Assembly: GCA_937967665.1 (NCBI GenBank)
Contig: CALBSZ010000142.1
Location: 1-16,305, forward strand
DNA length: 16,305 nucleotides
From: an uncultured Planctomycetaceae bacterium
GTDB taxonomy: Bacteria; Planctomycetota; Planctomycetia; Pirellulales; Pirellulaceae
Direction of reading: 5' to 3'
Part shown: positions 1 through 8,100 of the stretch, piece after piece
Position numbering within the stretch: position 1 is the first letter of the stretch
How the letters are laid out: each line of letters starts with the position of its first letter
The notes under the pieces: generated by a model
Seen by the model: only the letters and a program-made list of their open reading frames with translations
What the model was told of the DNA's origin: nothing
Database searches by the model: none
Made by a program: the position numbers and the translations under genes

Positions 1-275
1 ACAACGCCAAGAATCAAGCGTAGTGAAAAGCGTGGTATCAACATAGGTCCGATTGTAGCAAACCTTTCCGTGTTTGCAAGGTGCGGGATTGTGTGCCGAG
101 CCCTGTCTCTCCGCCGTTTTCGCAACATGCTTACCGCCATGGTTACGGGCCACGGGCCATGGCGGATGAAGATGCTAATTTGTATTCGTGAGTTCCCGTG
201 CTTTCTTGGCACGCCTGCCGCGCCAGGTGACGCGGTGCCTGCAGCTGCCGAAACGCCGGCGATTGCCGTACCCGT
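1..275. other. Non-coding flank downstream of the TPR gene
   Basis: I recognise no gene here. Short open frames exist on both strands, but they have no recognisable family and run into the TPR gene in other frames. The only clear structure is the inverted repeat at 134-165, listed separately. The window begins inside this spacer, so a gene to the left cannot be judged. Confidence 0.5.
134..165. repeat. Perfect 9-bp inverted repeat (hairpin)
   Basis: The arms CCGCCATGG (134-142) and CCATGGCGG (157-165) are perfect complements around a 14-nt loop. The loop region also repeats CGGGCCA directly. It lies about 110 bp past the stop codon of the minus-strand TPR gene. No T-run follows on either strand, so it is not a classical intrinsic terminator. 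It could be a factor-assisted terminator, an mRNA 3' stabiliser or a REP-like element. Confidence 0.55.
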
Positions 276-2042
276 TCATGGCGCCGGCGCCAGGAGGCGT
301 TGCGCTTCGTCCCGTAACGCCACCAGCTCGATTCGTCCGGGGCAGTGCTGCTGCATGATGCCTGCTCCAAGATCGAAGCTGGTTTGAGCGGCTTTCGCGT
401 CACCCGAGTGATGTGCCGCCATTGCCTGGATGAAGTGATCGGCCGCGCTGGGAAACTTGCGAAACTCAATCGTCGTGCGTATTTCCTTCAGGCAGTCTGG
501 AAAATTGCCGTGGCGCAGGTGGGCCAGTGCCAGTGCCTGACGCGTCTTGTAGTTGCCTGGGCTTATGTCCAGGGCGTCTTTGGCGAGTTCGACGGCCCGC
601 TGCGTGTTCCTCAGATCCGCATCAGGGCAGTTCGCCAGCAGCATCACGAACGCCTGCAGATGCTCCGGCTCTTCCTGGAGTTGTTCGCGTTCTTGCAAGG
701 CCTGTGAGTAGAACACCTGGGCTGCCTCGGACTTGCCGTCGGCGCGCAGGACGTCGCCCATATGGGTATAGCACCAGGCCAGGGAGTGTCGCGTGTGAGG
801 AATATCCAGGCCGTCCACGATAACCCGCTTCAGGCCGTCGATGGCGTCTTGCAGCAGTTCGCGGGCTTCCTCGTATTGTCCCTGCCTTTGCAAGAGGCGT
901 GCCTGGCCTGTCTTGCTGATGGCCTCCCGGCGCAGATAAAAGGCCGATTCCGGGAATTCGTTTCGCAGCAAGCGAAACTCTTCCAGGGCCAGATTGAACG
1001 CCGCAAAAGCGCCCTGATCTTCATTCAGATCTCGGAGGATCATGCCGGTGGTTGCGTAGCAGGCAGCCTTTTGTTCACGAAAGCGGGGAATGTCCCAGAA
1101 GCTCATCGCCATATCGTCAAACTCTTTGGCGGCCGCGTAGGCGTATGGTTTCGCCTCCGCGCTTTGCTCCACACGATAAAGCATTTGAGCCAGGTTAGTA
1201 CGTGCCAGGGCAAGATTTTCGCGATAGTGGGGCACGCCCGGCTGGTTTTGCAGCAGCGCTTCGTAGTCGGCGATGCACGCCTGGTACGAGTCGATGATCT
1301 CGTCGTCGGGACCGGCGGCCCGCAAAGTATTGGCGAGCAGCATGCGGGCGTTGGCCAGGCCTTCCAGGTAGGGTGGGTGGGCGTGCTTGTCGGAGAGCAG
1401 CGTCCGGAATTCTATCACCGCGGCGCGGAGCGATTCGGAAGCCTCAGCGGTCCTACCGAGCAGCGAATAGACGTGCCCCATCTCGCGGTGCGTAATCGCC
1501 AGTCCCTCGCGATAGCGTTCCGCCAGATCGGTTTGCACCAGGGAGGTAAATCCCGCCTCGGCCTTTTGCAACTCGGCCAGGGCCGCATCGAGCGACCCGG
1601 TTTCGCGGAGCAGTTGACCGTAGTTGGATCTCATGCCGGCCAGCGTTTCTTGCCCGTCCAGGCCGGGGACTTGTGTCAGCTGCTCTTCCGCGTCGGTAAA
1701 GGCCTTGGCCGCCTCGACGTGCCGCCCCAGGAGCGTATACAGGAGACCAAAGCTGATCTTGCACTTGGCCAGATCGAGTCGGATTTCGGGATTCTCCGGA
1801 TGAAGTTTGACCAAGCTCGCCAGGGCGTGCAACGCCTTATCATAGGCTTCCTCCGACCGACGGTACTGCTGGATCATCTTGCGTACTTCGCCCAACCGCA
1901 TTTGCGTCCGCGCGGCTTCGAGGTTGAGCGCCAGGTCTTCGCCGACATCGCCGATGATGTCTTCGTATTCATCGGCAGCGCGGCTCAACAGCTGTTCACG
2001 CATGGGCTGGGCGTTGGGATAGAACTTGAGGATCTCGCTCAC
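276..2042 (-). CDS. TPR-repeat protein, probable C-terminal half of the adjacent kinase
   Basis: A 588-aa protein built of roughly nine tetratricopeptide-like helical pairs, with recurring small and aromatic positions (for example ALAELQKAEAGF, EASESLRAAVIEF, EARELLQDAI, AAQVFYSQALQ). TPRs are protein-binding scaffolds. The first 40 residues resemble the segment that follows the membrane helix in planctomycete kinase-TPR proteins (SEILKFYPNAQPMREQLL). The start given is GTG at 2042, but the frame stays open upstream for eight more codons (P-F-D-K-S-L-T-G) to the TAG that ends the kinase frame. No well-spaced ribosome site precedes the GTG: only GGGA abuts it. The simplest reading is that this is the cytosol- or periplasm-facing C-terminal domain of the kinase, separated by a nonsense codon. 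It may therefore be a true separate gene, a remnant, or translated only by reinitiation or readthrough. The protein assignment is firm; independence as a gene is doubtful. Confidence 0.8.
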   Translation of the reverse strand: MSEILKFYPNAQPMREQLLSRAADEYEDIIGDVGEDLALNLEAARTQMRLGEVRKMIQQYRRSEEAYDKALHALASLVKLHPENPEIRLDLAKCKISFGLLYTLLGRHVEAAKAFTDAEEQLTQVPGLDGQETLAGMRSNYGQLLRETGSLDAALAELQKAEAGFTSLVQTDLAERYREGLAITHREMGHVYSLLGRTAEASESLRAAVIEFRTLLSDKHAHPPYLEGLANARMLLANTLRAAGPDDEIIDSYQACIADYEALLQNQPGVPHYRENLALARTNLAQMLYRVEQSAEAKPYAYAAAKEFDDMAMSFWDIPRFREQKAACYATTGMILRDLNEDQGAFAAFNLALEEFRLLRNEFPESAFYLRREAISKTGQARLLQRQGQYEEARELLQDAIDGLKRVIVDGLDIPHTRHSLAWCYTHMGDVLRADGKSEAAQVFYSQALQEREQLQEEPEHLQAFVMLLANCPDADLRNTQRAVELAKDALDISPGNYKTRQALALAHLRHGNFPDCLKEIRTTIEFRKFPSAADHFIQAMAAHHSGDAKAAQTSFDLGAGIMQQHCPGRIELVALRDEAQRLLAPAP

Positions 2043-2066
2043 TCCCGTCAGCGATTTGTCAAAGGG

Positions 2067-3644
2067 CTATAGAGCATTCGTAAATAGGCGCAGGGCTTGG
2101 TACTTGGGATGCGCTTCCGGCTGACGCGCGAAGTACGCGCCCTTCTTCGCGATGAATTCGCGATGGAACGCGGTATCCGCCCGCTGCCGCGCCGAATTGA
2201 TCAAGACGGCGGACACCACGGAAACCACTAGCGCCACGACCAGCGCCGAACCACCGGAGAGCGTCCAGTTGCGGTTTCTTCGCATCCAGCGCACCGCGCG
2301 TGTGCCCAGCGAATCCCGATGCACGCTCACCGGTTCGTCGGCCAGCCAGCGTTGCACATCCTTTGCCAGTTCGGTTGCGGAGGCGTAGCGGTCAGAACGC
2401 CTCCTGGCCATGGCCGTCGCGCAGATTGCGTCCAACGCGTTCGGGATGTCCGGCAGGATGTCCTTGGCATGCGGGGTGGGGCCGGTGCTGATACGCCGCA
2501 ACACATCCATCGTTTCCTGCGCACTTGCGGTTGACTTGCGCGCGCGATGCGGCGGGTGACCAACGAGTATCGTAAACAACATGGCCCCCAAGCCGTAAAT
2601 GTCCGTGTGCGTGTCGATCAAGCTCAATCGTCCATCGGCCTGCTCCGGCGCCATGTAGGCGGGTGTGCCGACCACCTGGCCGTCACGCGTTTTGGAAAGC
2701 GCGTCGCTGTCGGAGACGACGATTTCACGCAGGTCCGTGTCCTCCTCGTGTTCCTCGATCTGCTTCGCCAGTCCCCAATCGACAACGATCACTTCACCAA
2801 AATCTCCCAGCAGAATGTTGCTGGGTTTGAGGTCCCGATGAATGATCCCGCGCGAGTGCGCGTAGCTGATTGCATGACAGATGCTGATGAATGATTGCAG
2901 CAGGCGACGCAGCTCCAGCAAGTCCGCGCGGCCTTCGCGCCGCGCGCGGTGGTACTCGCGAATCGCCTCGGCCAGGGTGTTGCCGCGCAGGAAACGCATC
3001 GTATAGAAGGGCGCCTGCGTATCTCCCGGCTGCGGTGACAGTTCGTAAACAGGAACGATATTGGGATGCTCCAGTTGTCCTGTGATCTGAGCTTCCCGGA
3101 TCAGCCGCATCAAGTTCTGCTGCTCGTCATCCTTCTTTGGCAGCAGCTCCTTCAAGGCCACTTCCCGATTGAGAAACCCATCACGCGCCAGCCAGACGCG
3201 CCCCAGTCCCCCTTTGCCATGCACTCGCGTCAGCGTGTAGCGCGACCGCGCATCGCTCGTTTGCCAATCGACCGTTTCCAGATGCACGTACGCATTGTTT
3301 GGCGGCGGTTCCGAACTGTCCACTGTCATCGTGCGTCGAAACAGGTCGTTGTCATCCTGCCCCGGAGACGTGGCATCGTTCGGAACGGTCTTGCGCGCTG
3401 ACGTGACCGCGGAATCCAGCGCTCGCCGCGCGTTTCCTGAATGCTCTTCCAAGCGTCCCGCAACAAGCCGCTGGACATCCAACTTTTCCGCGGCATTGAT
3501 CCAGCCACGCTGCTGCAGGATGTCTGCCAGTGGCATGTCCACTTGCGCGCCCCATAGCGCACACGCCTCCGCGAACTGCTCGGCACTGATGTGGCCGATC
3601 TGCATGGTCACGATCCCAAAGAGCAAGTTGTGTTCGGCTTCCAC
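2067..3644 (-). CDS. Membrane-anchored serine/threonine protein kinase (PknB/Hanks type)
   Basis: A 525-aa protein from the preferred GTG at 3644. That start has an AAAGGGA ribosome site six bases upstream and begins just before the NLLFG segment where such planctomycete kinases usually start; an ATG at 3761 would add 39 unconvincing residues. Domains in order: an N-terminal region of about 100 residues typical of planctomycete kinases; a kinase domain at about 136-430 with glycine loop GKGGLG (143-148), ATP lysine in VALK (about 165), catalytic HRDLKPSN (D271), metal-binding DWG (about 289) in place of DFG, and activation-segment end GTPAYMAPE; then a basic stretch and one membrane helix at about 461-483. 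The catalytic residues are intact, so it should be active. The frame ends at TAG about 40 residues after the membrane helix, and TPR sequence resumes in the same frame. Full-length relatives carry the TPRs on the same chain, so this is probably a truncated product. Confidence 0.88.
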   Translation of the reverse strand: MEAEHNLLFGIVTMQIGHISAEQFAEACALWGAQVDMPLADILQQRGWINAAEKLDVQRLVAGRLEEHSGNARRALDSAVTSARKTVPNDATSPGQDDNDLFRRTMTVDSSEPPPNNAYVHLETVDWQTSDARSRYTLTRVHGKGGLGRVWLARDGFLNREVALKELLPKKDDEQQNLMRLIREAQITGQLEHPNIVPVYELSPQPGDTQAPFYTMRFLRGNTLAEAIREYHRARREGRADLLELRRLLQSFISICHAISYAHSRGIIHRDLKPSNILLGDFGEVIVVDWGLAKQIEEHEEDTDLREIVVSDSDALSKTRDGQVVGTPAYMAPEQADGRLSLIDTHTDIYGLGAMLFTILVGHPPHRARKSTASAQETMDVLRRISTGPTPHAKDILPDIPNALDAICATAMARRRSDRYASATELAKDVQRWLADEPVSVHRDSLGTRAVRWMRRNRNWTLSGGSALVVALVVSVVSAVLINSARQRADTAFHREFIAKKGAYFARQPEAHPKYQALRLFTNAL

Positions 3645-4133
3645 TTGGCATCCCTTTGGAAATGGCGGCTGCGTTCGCTCACGGCCTTCGATAGTATGTC
3701 GTCTACTCAGGGCGGCGGACGCGGTGAACTCCATGCTTTCATCGCGATAGTGCCCGCGCACATACTGCGCTTGAAACCAGATCCGGTCGCGGCTTCGTCA
3801 TTGTAACCAAGCGGGGCCGCAACGTTGAGGGGGTCCTGTGGCAAATGTGCGCACGGTCTCCAAGGGTCGCGGGTGAAGGCAACGAGCAGTCCTGCGAAGT
3901 TGGCCGAAGTAGCACGGGTTTTCAGCCGCTTGCCGCGCAGCGCAAAACCGTTACGATACGGACCGTGAGGACGCTTGCAATCGTCTCGCCCCGCGCCGCC
4001 AGCGGATTCCGCTCGGCGGTGCCAGAGGACTGGCTTTACTGCGTCCATCACGTGTAAGGGAATCGTGTTTCGTTACTTGCCGCGCTGATCTGCGATGCCC
4101 CGATGCGACTTGCACTCGGTGGCGAAAGACACT
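3645..4133. other. Divergent intergenic region between kinase and zinc-ribbon genes
   Basis: This spacer should hold the promoters for the leftward kinase and the rightward zinc-ribbon genes. On the plus strand, TTGCCG (3930-3935) and TACGAT (3952-3957) are spaced 16 bp and form a weak sigma-70-like match. On the minus strand a TACAAT-like -10 lies near 3800-3806 but has no good -35 partner. Short frames on both strands have no recognisable family. No further structure was seen. Confidence 0.35.
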
Positions 4134-5264
4134 ATGCCAGACATCGAATTCATCGACGCCACGCTGGTCGACCCGGTCATTGCCGCCGAGGTCATTGAAC
4201 CGCGCGCGAAATCTCCGCAAGGACAACCGTGCGAGGATTGCGGCGCGCCGCTGGAAACGGGCGATCGGTTCTGTCCCGCCTGTGGAGCTTCTCACGGCGA
4301 GGCCCTGTATATCGGCGAGGAACAACTGGAGCGGCAAGAGGAGCAGGATCAGCTGAAGCACTTTCGCTGCGAGAACTGTGGCGCCGAGGTTTCGACCGAT
4401 CCGGATCAACGCAGCTATACGTGCGCTTTTTGCGATTCCACGTACGTGGTGGAATTCGCCCCCGATGTCAGCGGGCGCCAGCGACCCGAATTCATTATTG
4501 GTTTCGCGATGACGCACGAACAGGCCATGGAGCGTTTTCGCCGCTGGATCGGCGACAATGCGTGGTTTCGGCCGGGTGACCTGCACCAGGCCCGTATCGA
4601 AGAAAAGCTGCGGGGTGTTTACCTGCCGTTCTGGTCTTTCTCTATGCTCGCCGAAAGTCAAAGGCACGCCAGGATCGGCGAATACTGGTACAAGACCGAA
4701 TCCTACACGACGATGCAAAACGGCAAAATGGTTCGCAAGACGCGCCGCGTGCGAAAGACCGAATGGTGGCCGCTGCGGGGCAAGCACCATCGCTACTACA
4801 GCGGTTATCTCGTTTCGGGAAGTCGCGGCTTGACGCAGGCGGAAGCCGATACCATCAAGCCCTTTAATCTGCCAGCACTGCGGCGTTACGAGCCGTTCTA
4901 TCTGGCTGGCTGGATTTGCGAAGAGTATTCCGTACCGCGAGTCGAAGCGCTGACACGCTGCCAGGATGAATTCTACCGCTGGGAACGGACCAACGTCGCC
5001 CGGTTCCTGCCCGGCGATACCCACACGGACCTGGGTGTTTCGACCACGTTCAGCCAGGTCAACTCGGACCTGTGCCTGCTGCCCGTGTTCATGTTGAGCT
5101 ACTGTTATCAGGACAAGGTTTACCGTTTTCTGGTGAATGGCCAGACCGGCAGGATATTCGGTAAAAAGCCGGTTTCCTGGAAACGCATTGGTGCGCTGAT
5201 CGGAATCGTTGTTGCCGCCATCGCGATCACCGCGGTTGTTGTCGCTGTGGTGTCGCAATGGTAA
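4134..5264 (+). CDS. Double zinc-ribbon, single-pass membrane protein (paralogue 1)
   Basis: A 376-aa protein from ATG 4134 (weak GGCGAAAG upstream); ATG 4095 would add 13 residues. Two zinc ribbons are visible. The first is C33-x2-C36 with C47-x2-C50, the second C79-x2-C82 with C97-x2-C100. A central soluble region of about 240 residues is rich in aromatic residues and includes WWPLRGKHHRYYSGYLVSGS and, near the end, YRFLVNGQTGRIFG. One hydrophobic helix occupies about 352-376, giving a tail-anchored layout with the ribbons probably cytoplasmic. Related zinc-ribbon proteins in databases are often labelled as primosomal protein N' or helicase-like, a label that comes only from the ribbon; no helicase motif is present here. 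The next gene is a clear paralogue 75 bp downstream in the same direction, so they are probably co-transcribed. I do not know its function. Confidence 0.85.
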   Translation: MPDIEFIDATLVDPVIAAEVIEPRAKSPQGQPCEDCGAPLETGDRFCPACGASHGEALYIGEEQLERQEEQDQLKHFRCENCGAEVSTDPDQRSYTCAFCDSTYVVEFAPDVSGRQRPEFIIGFAMTHEQAMERFRRWIGDNAWFRPGDLHQARIEEKLRGVYLPFWSFSMLAESQRHARIGEYWYKTESYTTMQNGKMVRKTRRVRKTEWWPLRGKHHRYYSGYLVSGSRGLTQAEADTIKPFNLPALRRYEPFYLAGWICEEYSVPRVEALTRCQDEFYRWERTNVARFLPGDTHTDLGVSTTFSQVNSDLCLLPVFMLSYCYQDKVYRFLVNGQTGRIFGKKPVSWKRIGALIGIVVAAIAITAVVVAVVSQW

Positions 5265-5339
5265 CTAACTTTGCGAAAATGCCGGCTTCCCTGGCAAGAC
5301 GCCGCGGATGATCGTCATGCGAAGCCATTGGGGATCCTC

Positions 5340-6308
5340 ATGTCAGACCTGTTGGAAAAGTGCTCGGTTTGCAGCGCCTTGGTGGACGAAGAGGATTTGT
5401 TCTGTAGCAATTGCGGGACCGAGGCTCCTCACGAACGTCAGCGGGATGCAACTTCGCAGTCCATGGCCGCCCATAGCTTCGAATGCCAGGGGTGCGGCGC
5501 GTCCATGAGCTACGACGCGTCGGCTCAAAACCTGCGCTGCCCGTTCTGCTCTTCCGAAAGACTTGACAAACGAAAAGTCAAGAAGGCCTTGGCGCCGCAA
5601 GCCGTGATCCCCCTGCAGGTCCATCAGGGGCAGGCAGAGCGTATCATGCGCCAATGGCTGGGAAGTAGTTTCTGGAGGCCGAGCGACCTGGCGCAGTCCG
5701 CTGCGGTCACCAGGATGACACCTGTCTACGTGCCGTACTGGGTTTTTGAGGCAACCACGTATACCTACTGGACCGCCGATACCAGCCAGACGCCAGCCGG
5801 CGCGCGCGGCGACTGGTATCCGCTGGCCGGCGAGCATCGTGGGCGTTACGCGGGCCTGCTGGTCGGAGCCAGCGGCGCCCTGACACCTCAAGAGACTTCC
5901 GCGATTTGTCCCTTTCAGCTGGCAGCGGCCGTATCGCCGCAGGAAATCGATCTGGATAACGCCATCGTGGAACAATTCCGCGTGCATCGCAAGTACGCTC
6001 GGCCGCTCGCGCGGCAGGGCTTGGAAACGCTCGAAACGAACGCCTGCATGAAATACGTCCCGGGCCGATGCCGCAATATGAAAGTGAATACGCGATTACA
6101 GGGGCTCTCCAGCAGGCCGATCCTGCTGCCGGTCTGGATCATGGCGTACCAATACAAAGGAAAGCTTTATCGCTTCCTGCTGAACGGACAGACCGGCAAG
6201 TGCACGGGCGAGGCCCCGACGTCGCTGCTGAAAATCGTCCTGTTGGTCCTGGGAGTTGTCTGCGGACTGATCCTCTTGCTGGCGTTGCTGGGACTTGCCA
6301 CCAGATAA
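5340..6308 (+). CDS. Double zinc-ribbon, single-pass membrane protein (paralogue 2)
   Basis: A 322-aa protein from ATG 5340, which has GGGGA five bases upstream; the longer frame from TTG 5271 has no comparable site. The architecture matches the preceding gene: zinc ribbon 1 at C8-x2-C11 and C22-x2-C25, zinc ribbon 2 at C49-x2-C52 and C67-x2-C70, a middle domain, then a membrane helix at about 296-319. Shared blocks include W-Y-P-L-A-G-E-H in place of W-W-P-L-R-G-K-H, a common RYAGLLVGASGALT-like stretch, and YRFLLNGQTGKCTGE close to the helix. It lacks the charged tyrosine-rich insert (YWYKTESYTTM and following) of its neighbour, so the pair has diverged since duplication. The YRFLxNGQTG block next to the membrane is the best-conserved feature outside the ribbons. 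Function unknown; a paired membrane complex is conceivable but not shown. Confidence 0.85.
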   Translation: MSDLLEKCSVCSALVDEEDLFCSNCGTEAPHERQRDATSQSMAAHSFECQGCGASMSYDASAQNLRCPFCSSERLDKRKVKKALAPQAVIPLQVHQGQAERIMRQWLGSSFWRPSDLAQSAAVTRMTPVYVPYWVFEATTYTYWTADTSQTPAGARGDWYPLAGEHRGRYAGLLVGASGALTPQETSAICPFQLAAAVSPQEIDLDNAIVEQFRVHRKYARPLARQGLETLETNACMKYVPGRCRNMKVNTRLQGLSSRPILLPVWIMAYQYKGKLYRFLLNGQTGKCTGEAPTSLLKIVLLVLGVVCGLILLLALLGLATR

Positions 6309-6336
6309 CATCAGGCACTGCCTCACGACCGGAGAA

Positions 6337-6387
6337 AGCGCAGCGTGGCTGTGGTGGAGCGCAGCGTGGCTGTGGTGGAGCGCAGCG
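6337..6387. repeat. 21-bp tandem repeat, 2.4 copies
   Basis: Two identical 21-bp units (6337-6357 and 6358-6378) beginning AGCGCAGCGTGG are followed by a partial third copy (AGCGCAGCG, 6379-6387). They lie 28 bp after the stop codon of zinc-ribbon paralogue 2 in a gap between convergent genes. The identity of the two units suggests recent slippage or duplication inside a REP-like element. Confidence 0.8.
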
Positions 6388-6462
6388 ACCCCACAGAACC
6401 CTGGCATTCCGGGGCTCCCTTCGCTGGTTTCCGCGGGCTCGCTGCGCTCGACCCCGGCCACC
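6378..6462. repeat. REP-like imperfect palindrome between convergent genes
   Basis: GAGCGCAGCG (6378-6387) is the perfect inverse of CGCTGCGCTC (6440-6449). The flanks extend this imperfectly (GTGGTGG on the left, CCCCGGCCACCC on the right). Inside lies a GGCATTCCGGGGC stretch. GC-rich palindromes of this flavour are scattered between genes in planctomycete genomes; that is a recollection, not a search result. Its position between 6308 (plus) and 6573 (minus) would also suit a two-way transcription end. Confidence 0.5.
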
Positions 6463-6572
6463 CAATCAGACGGCCGCGTGACCATCCATCACAACAACTC
6501 GCCTTTTGAAACTGAACCTATACCGTGGGGGCCAAATCAGGGAGAGGACTGCGTGCGAAGATGAAGCAGCGC

Positions 6573-7004
6573 TCAGATTCGCCGTCGGATTCGAAAGACA
6601 TTCCCTGAATCAAGCACGTGGTAAACCCGCCGCTCGATGATTTCTGAATTGCCCTCCGGGCTCTCCTTCACGAATGTCAATCTGACGGGTACATCCACTC
6701 CCGTGGGTGCCCCATCAAATTCCCAGCGCTTCAAGAACGTGTTGTCGCCGTAGAACTTCTTGTTGGATTCCTTGAAATCCAAATTCGCTTGATAGTTGCG
6801 AATAAATTGAGGCTCAATGCCGCGATGGATCAAATCGAGCACGTCCTTGAGCGCTTGCTGGCGCGCTTGGGCATCTTCGGGCAAGGAAGGGTCGACCTGA
6901 CCCACGACCCGCGATTCGTCGTAAACTTCGACGGCCGCGGGGCGTTTGCCGCAGCCGGGCAGCAGGAACAGCAACAGCAGCAAGCCCCACGTTCTAGAAT
7001 TCAT
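6573..7004 (-). CDS. Small secreted lipoprotein, function unknown
   Basis: A 143-aa protein beginning with a lipoprotein signal peptide: MNSRTWG, a leucine-rich core, then lipobox LPGC with the lipidated cysteine at residue 18. The mature part is hydrophilic and alpha/beta in character, with no recognised family; a QALKDVLDLIHRGI helix and a beta-rich end (ERRVYHVLDSGNVFRIRR) are visible. The chosen ATG overlaps the end of the DUF1559 gene by 11 bp. An ATG at 7025 has a better-spaced GGGAAG and would lengthen the n-region by seven residues, so either start is possible. A much longer upstream frame is out-of-frame reading of the DUF1559 gene. Overlap implies translational coupling with that gene. 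A small lipoprotein after a DUF1559 gene is a common planctomycete arrangement. Confidence 0.75.
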   Translation of the reverse strand: MNSRTWGLLLLLFLLPGCGKRPAAVEVYDESRVVGQVDPSLPEDAQARQQALKDVLDLIHRGIEPQFIRNYQANLDFKESNKKFYGDNTFLKRWEFDGAPTGVDVPVRLTFVKESPEGNSEIIERRVYHVLDSGNVFRIRRRI

Positions 7005-8034
7005 CCGGAATCGGCTCGCCTCCATTGATACTTCCCAACGCCCACCAGACGTTGATCTGAATTCTCTCATCGATATAGCGCGCCGACCCGTCGGCCAACG
7101 CGACATTGATGCCTCCCTGATGCCGGCTGGACGCCGTGGTGGCGCCGCCACGATCATTGACCGAGGCGTCCATGCGTGACGAACCGGAGAAACGCCCGCA
7201 ACTTTGGGTGTTTGGGGGCATGACGTGATTGTATCGATTGGGAATGTAGTTGCCCCAGACCCAGTTCCTGCCCGACGCGGCAATCTGCTTGCTGGAACCC
7301 GTCAACGCCGGATCGGTGCTCAGGTTCTTCGGATTCAACGCCACGCAAGCATCGTAGACCTGTTTCCTTGTCTTGTTGCTCATGGCAATGGCCAACCAGT
7401 CTCCGGGAACTTCGACAACGTTCACATCGCCGTCTCCCAGAACGGCCTCGGCAAACAGGCATGTGTGCGTCGTACCGTCAGTGATATCGGGAAAGCGGAT
7501 CCACTCGTTCGTGCGGAAGACACCGTTGTTTTTCTCCTGGGGAGGCGAACCGCCAATCATCGTGCCGACATCGCTGCCGGCACACGACTTGTAGTTGACC
7601 CGTCCCCAACCGGCTTGATGCGTGCCGTTGCCGGAATTGACCATGCGGTCCGTTACTTCCGATGGGCAGACGAACGTGTCGATATGCGTCGTCTTGGCGG
7701 CCAGCGTTGGCGACGCGCGGAAGTCCACCAAATCGAACGCGGCCGACTCCTCGATATACGGGAGCAACCGCGCATGGGCACTCCAGCTGTGCATGCTGCG
7801 CCCCGCGCTGTCCTGCGTCGTACGGCCAGCGGGAAAATAATTCTGGGTATCGTGATAGTTGTGCGTGCCAACCGCCAATTGCTTGAGGTTGTTCAGGCAC
7901 TCCGTGCGCCGGGCTGATTCGCGCGCAGCTTGTACCGCCGGCAGCAGCAAGGCCACCAAAACGCCGATACTGGCAATGACAACGAGCGATTCAGCGAGCG
8001 TGAAGCCTCGGAACCGAGACCGGGACGAAATCAT
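6994..8034 (-). CDS. DUF1559 domain protein with prepilin-like N-terminus
   Basis: A 346-aa protein from ATG 8034, with GGGAG eight bases upstream; TTG 8052 is a weaker start. Residues 1-9 are a short basic leader ending in G, followed by FTLAES and a hydrophobic helix. This is the type IV prepilin/pseudopilin cleavage site with glutamate at position +5. The DUF1559 body follows, beginning LLPAVQAARESARR and CLNNLKQLAVGTHNYHD. The C-terminal signature RHQGGINVALADGSARYI (the H-to-DG motif) is present. Such proteins occur in dozens of paralogues per planctomycete genome and are presumed to be exported by a type II secretion or pilus-like machine; their job is not known. The gene overlaps the following lipoprotein gene and has its own likely promoter at 8065-8092. 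Confidence 0.93.
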   Translation of the reverse strand: MISSRSRFRGFTLAESLVVIASIGVLVALLLPAVQAARESARRTECLNNLKQLAVGTHNYHDTQNYFPAGRTTQDSAGRSMHSWSAHARLLPYIEESAAFDLVDFRASPTLAAKTTHIDTFVCPSEVTDRMVNSGNGTHQAGWGRVNYKSCAGSDVGTMIGGSPPQEKNNGVFRTNEWIRFPDITDGTTHTCLFAEAVLGDGDVNVVEVPGDWLAIAMSNKTRKQVYDACVALNPKNLSTDPALTGSSKQIAASGRNWVWGNYIPNRYNHVMPPNTQSCGRFSGSSRMDASVNDRGGATTASSRHQGGINVALADGSARYIDERIQINVWWALGSINGGEPIPDEF

Positions 8035-8064
8035 CGAGATGACTCCCAACAAGTGTTACCGCCT

Positions 8065-8092
8065 ATTCTACTTTTTGATTGGGCAATTTGAA
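8065..8092 (-). promoter_or_regulatory. Candidate sigma-70-like promoter of the DUF1559 gene
   Basis: On the minus strand TTCAAA (8092-8087) and TAGAAT (8070-8065) are separated by 16 bp in an AT-rich patch unlike the surrounding DNA. This places a transcript start about 25 bases before the ATG at 8034. The -10 matches consensus at five of six positions, the -35 at four. It sits in the 66-bp gap after glcF, so the DUF1559 gene need not depend on glcF transcription. Confidence 0.4.
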
Positions 8093-8100
8093 AGGATTAT

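Noticed and set aside
762..2072. Long plus-strand frame (436 codons) opposite the TPR gene
   Set aside because: It is antisense to a clear TPR protein and has no recognisable domain; long antisense frames are expected in GC-rich coding DNA.
3951..5258. Long minus-strand frame (435 codons) opposite zinc-ribbon paralogue 1
   Set aside because: The plus-strand product has ordered zinc ribbons, a membrane helix and a paralogue next door. The antisense product has no recognisable domain.
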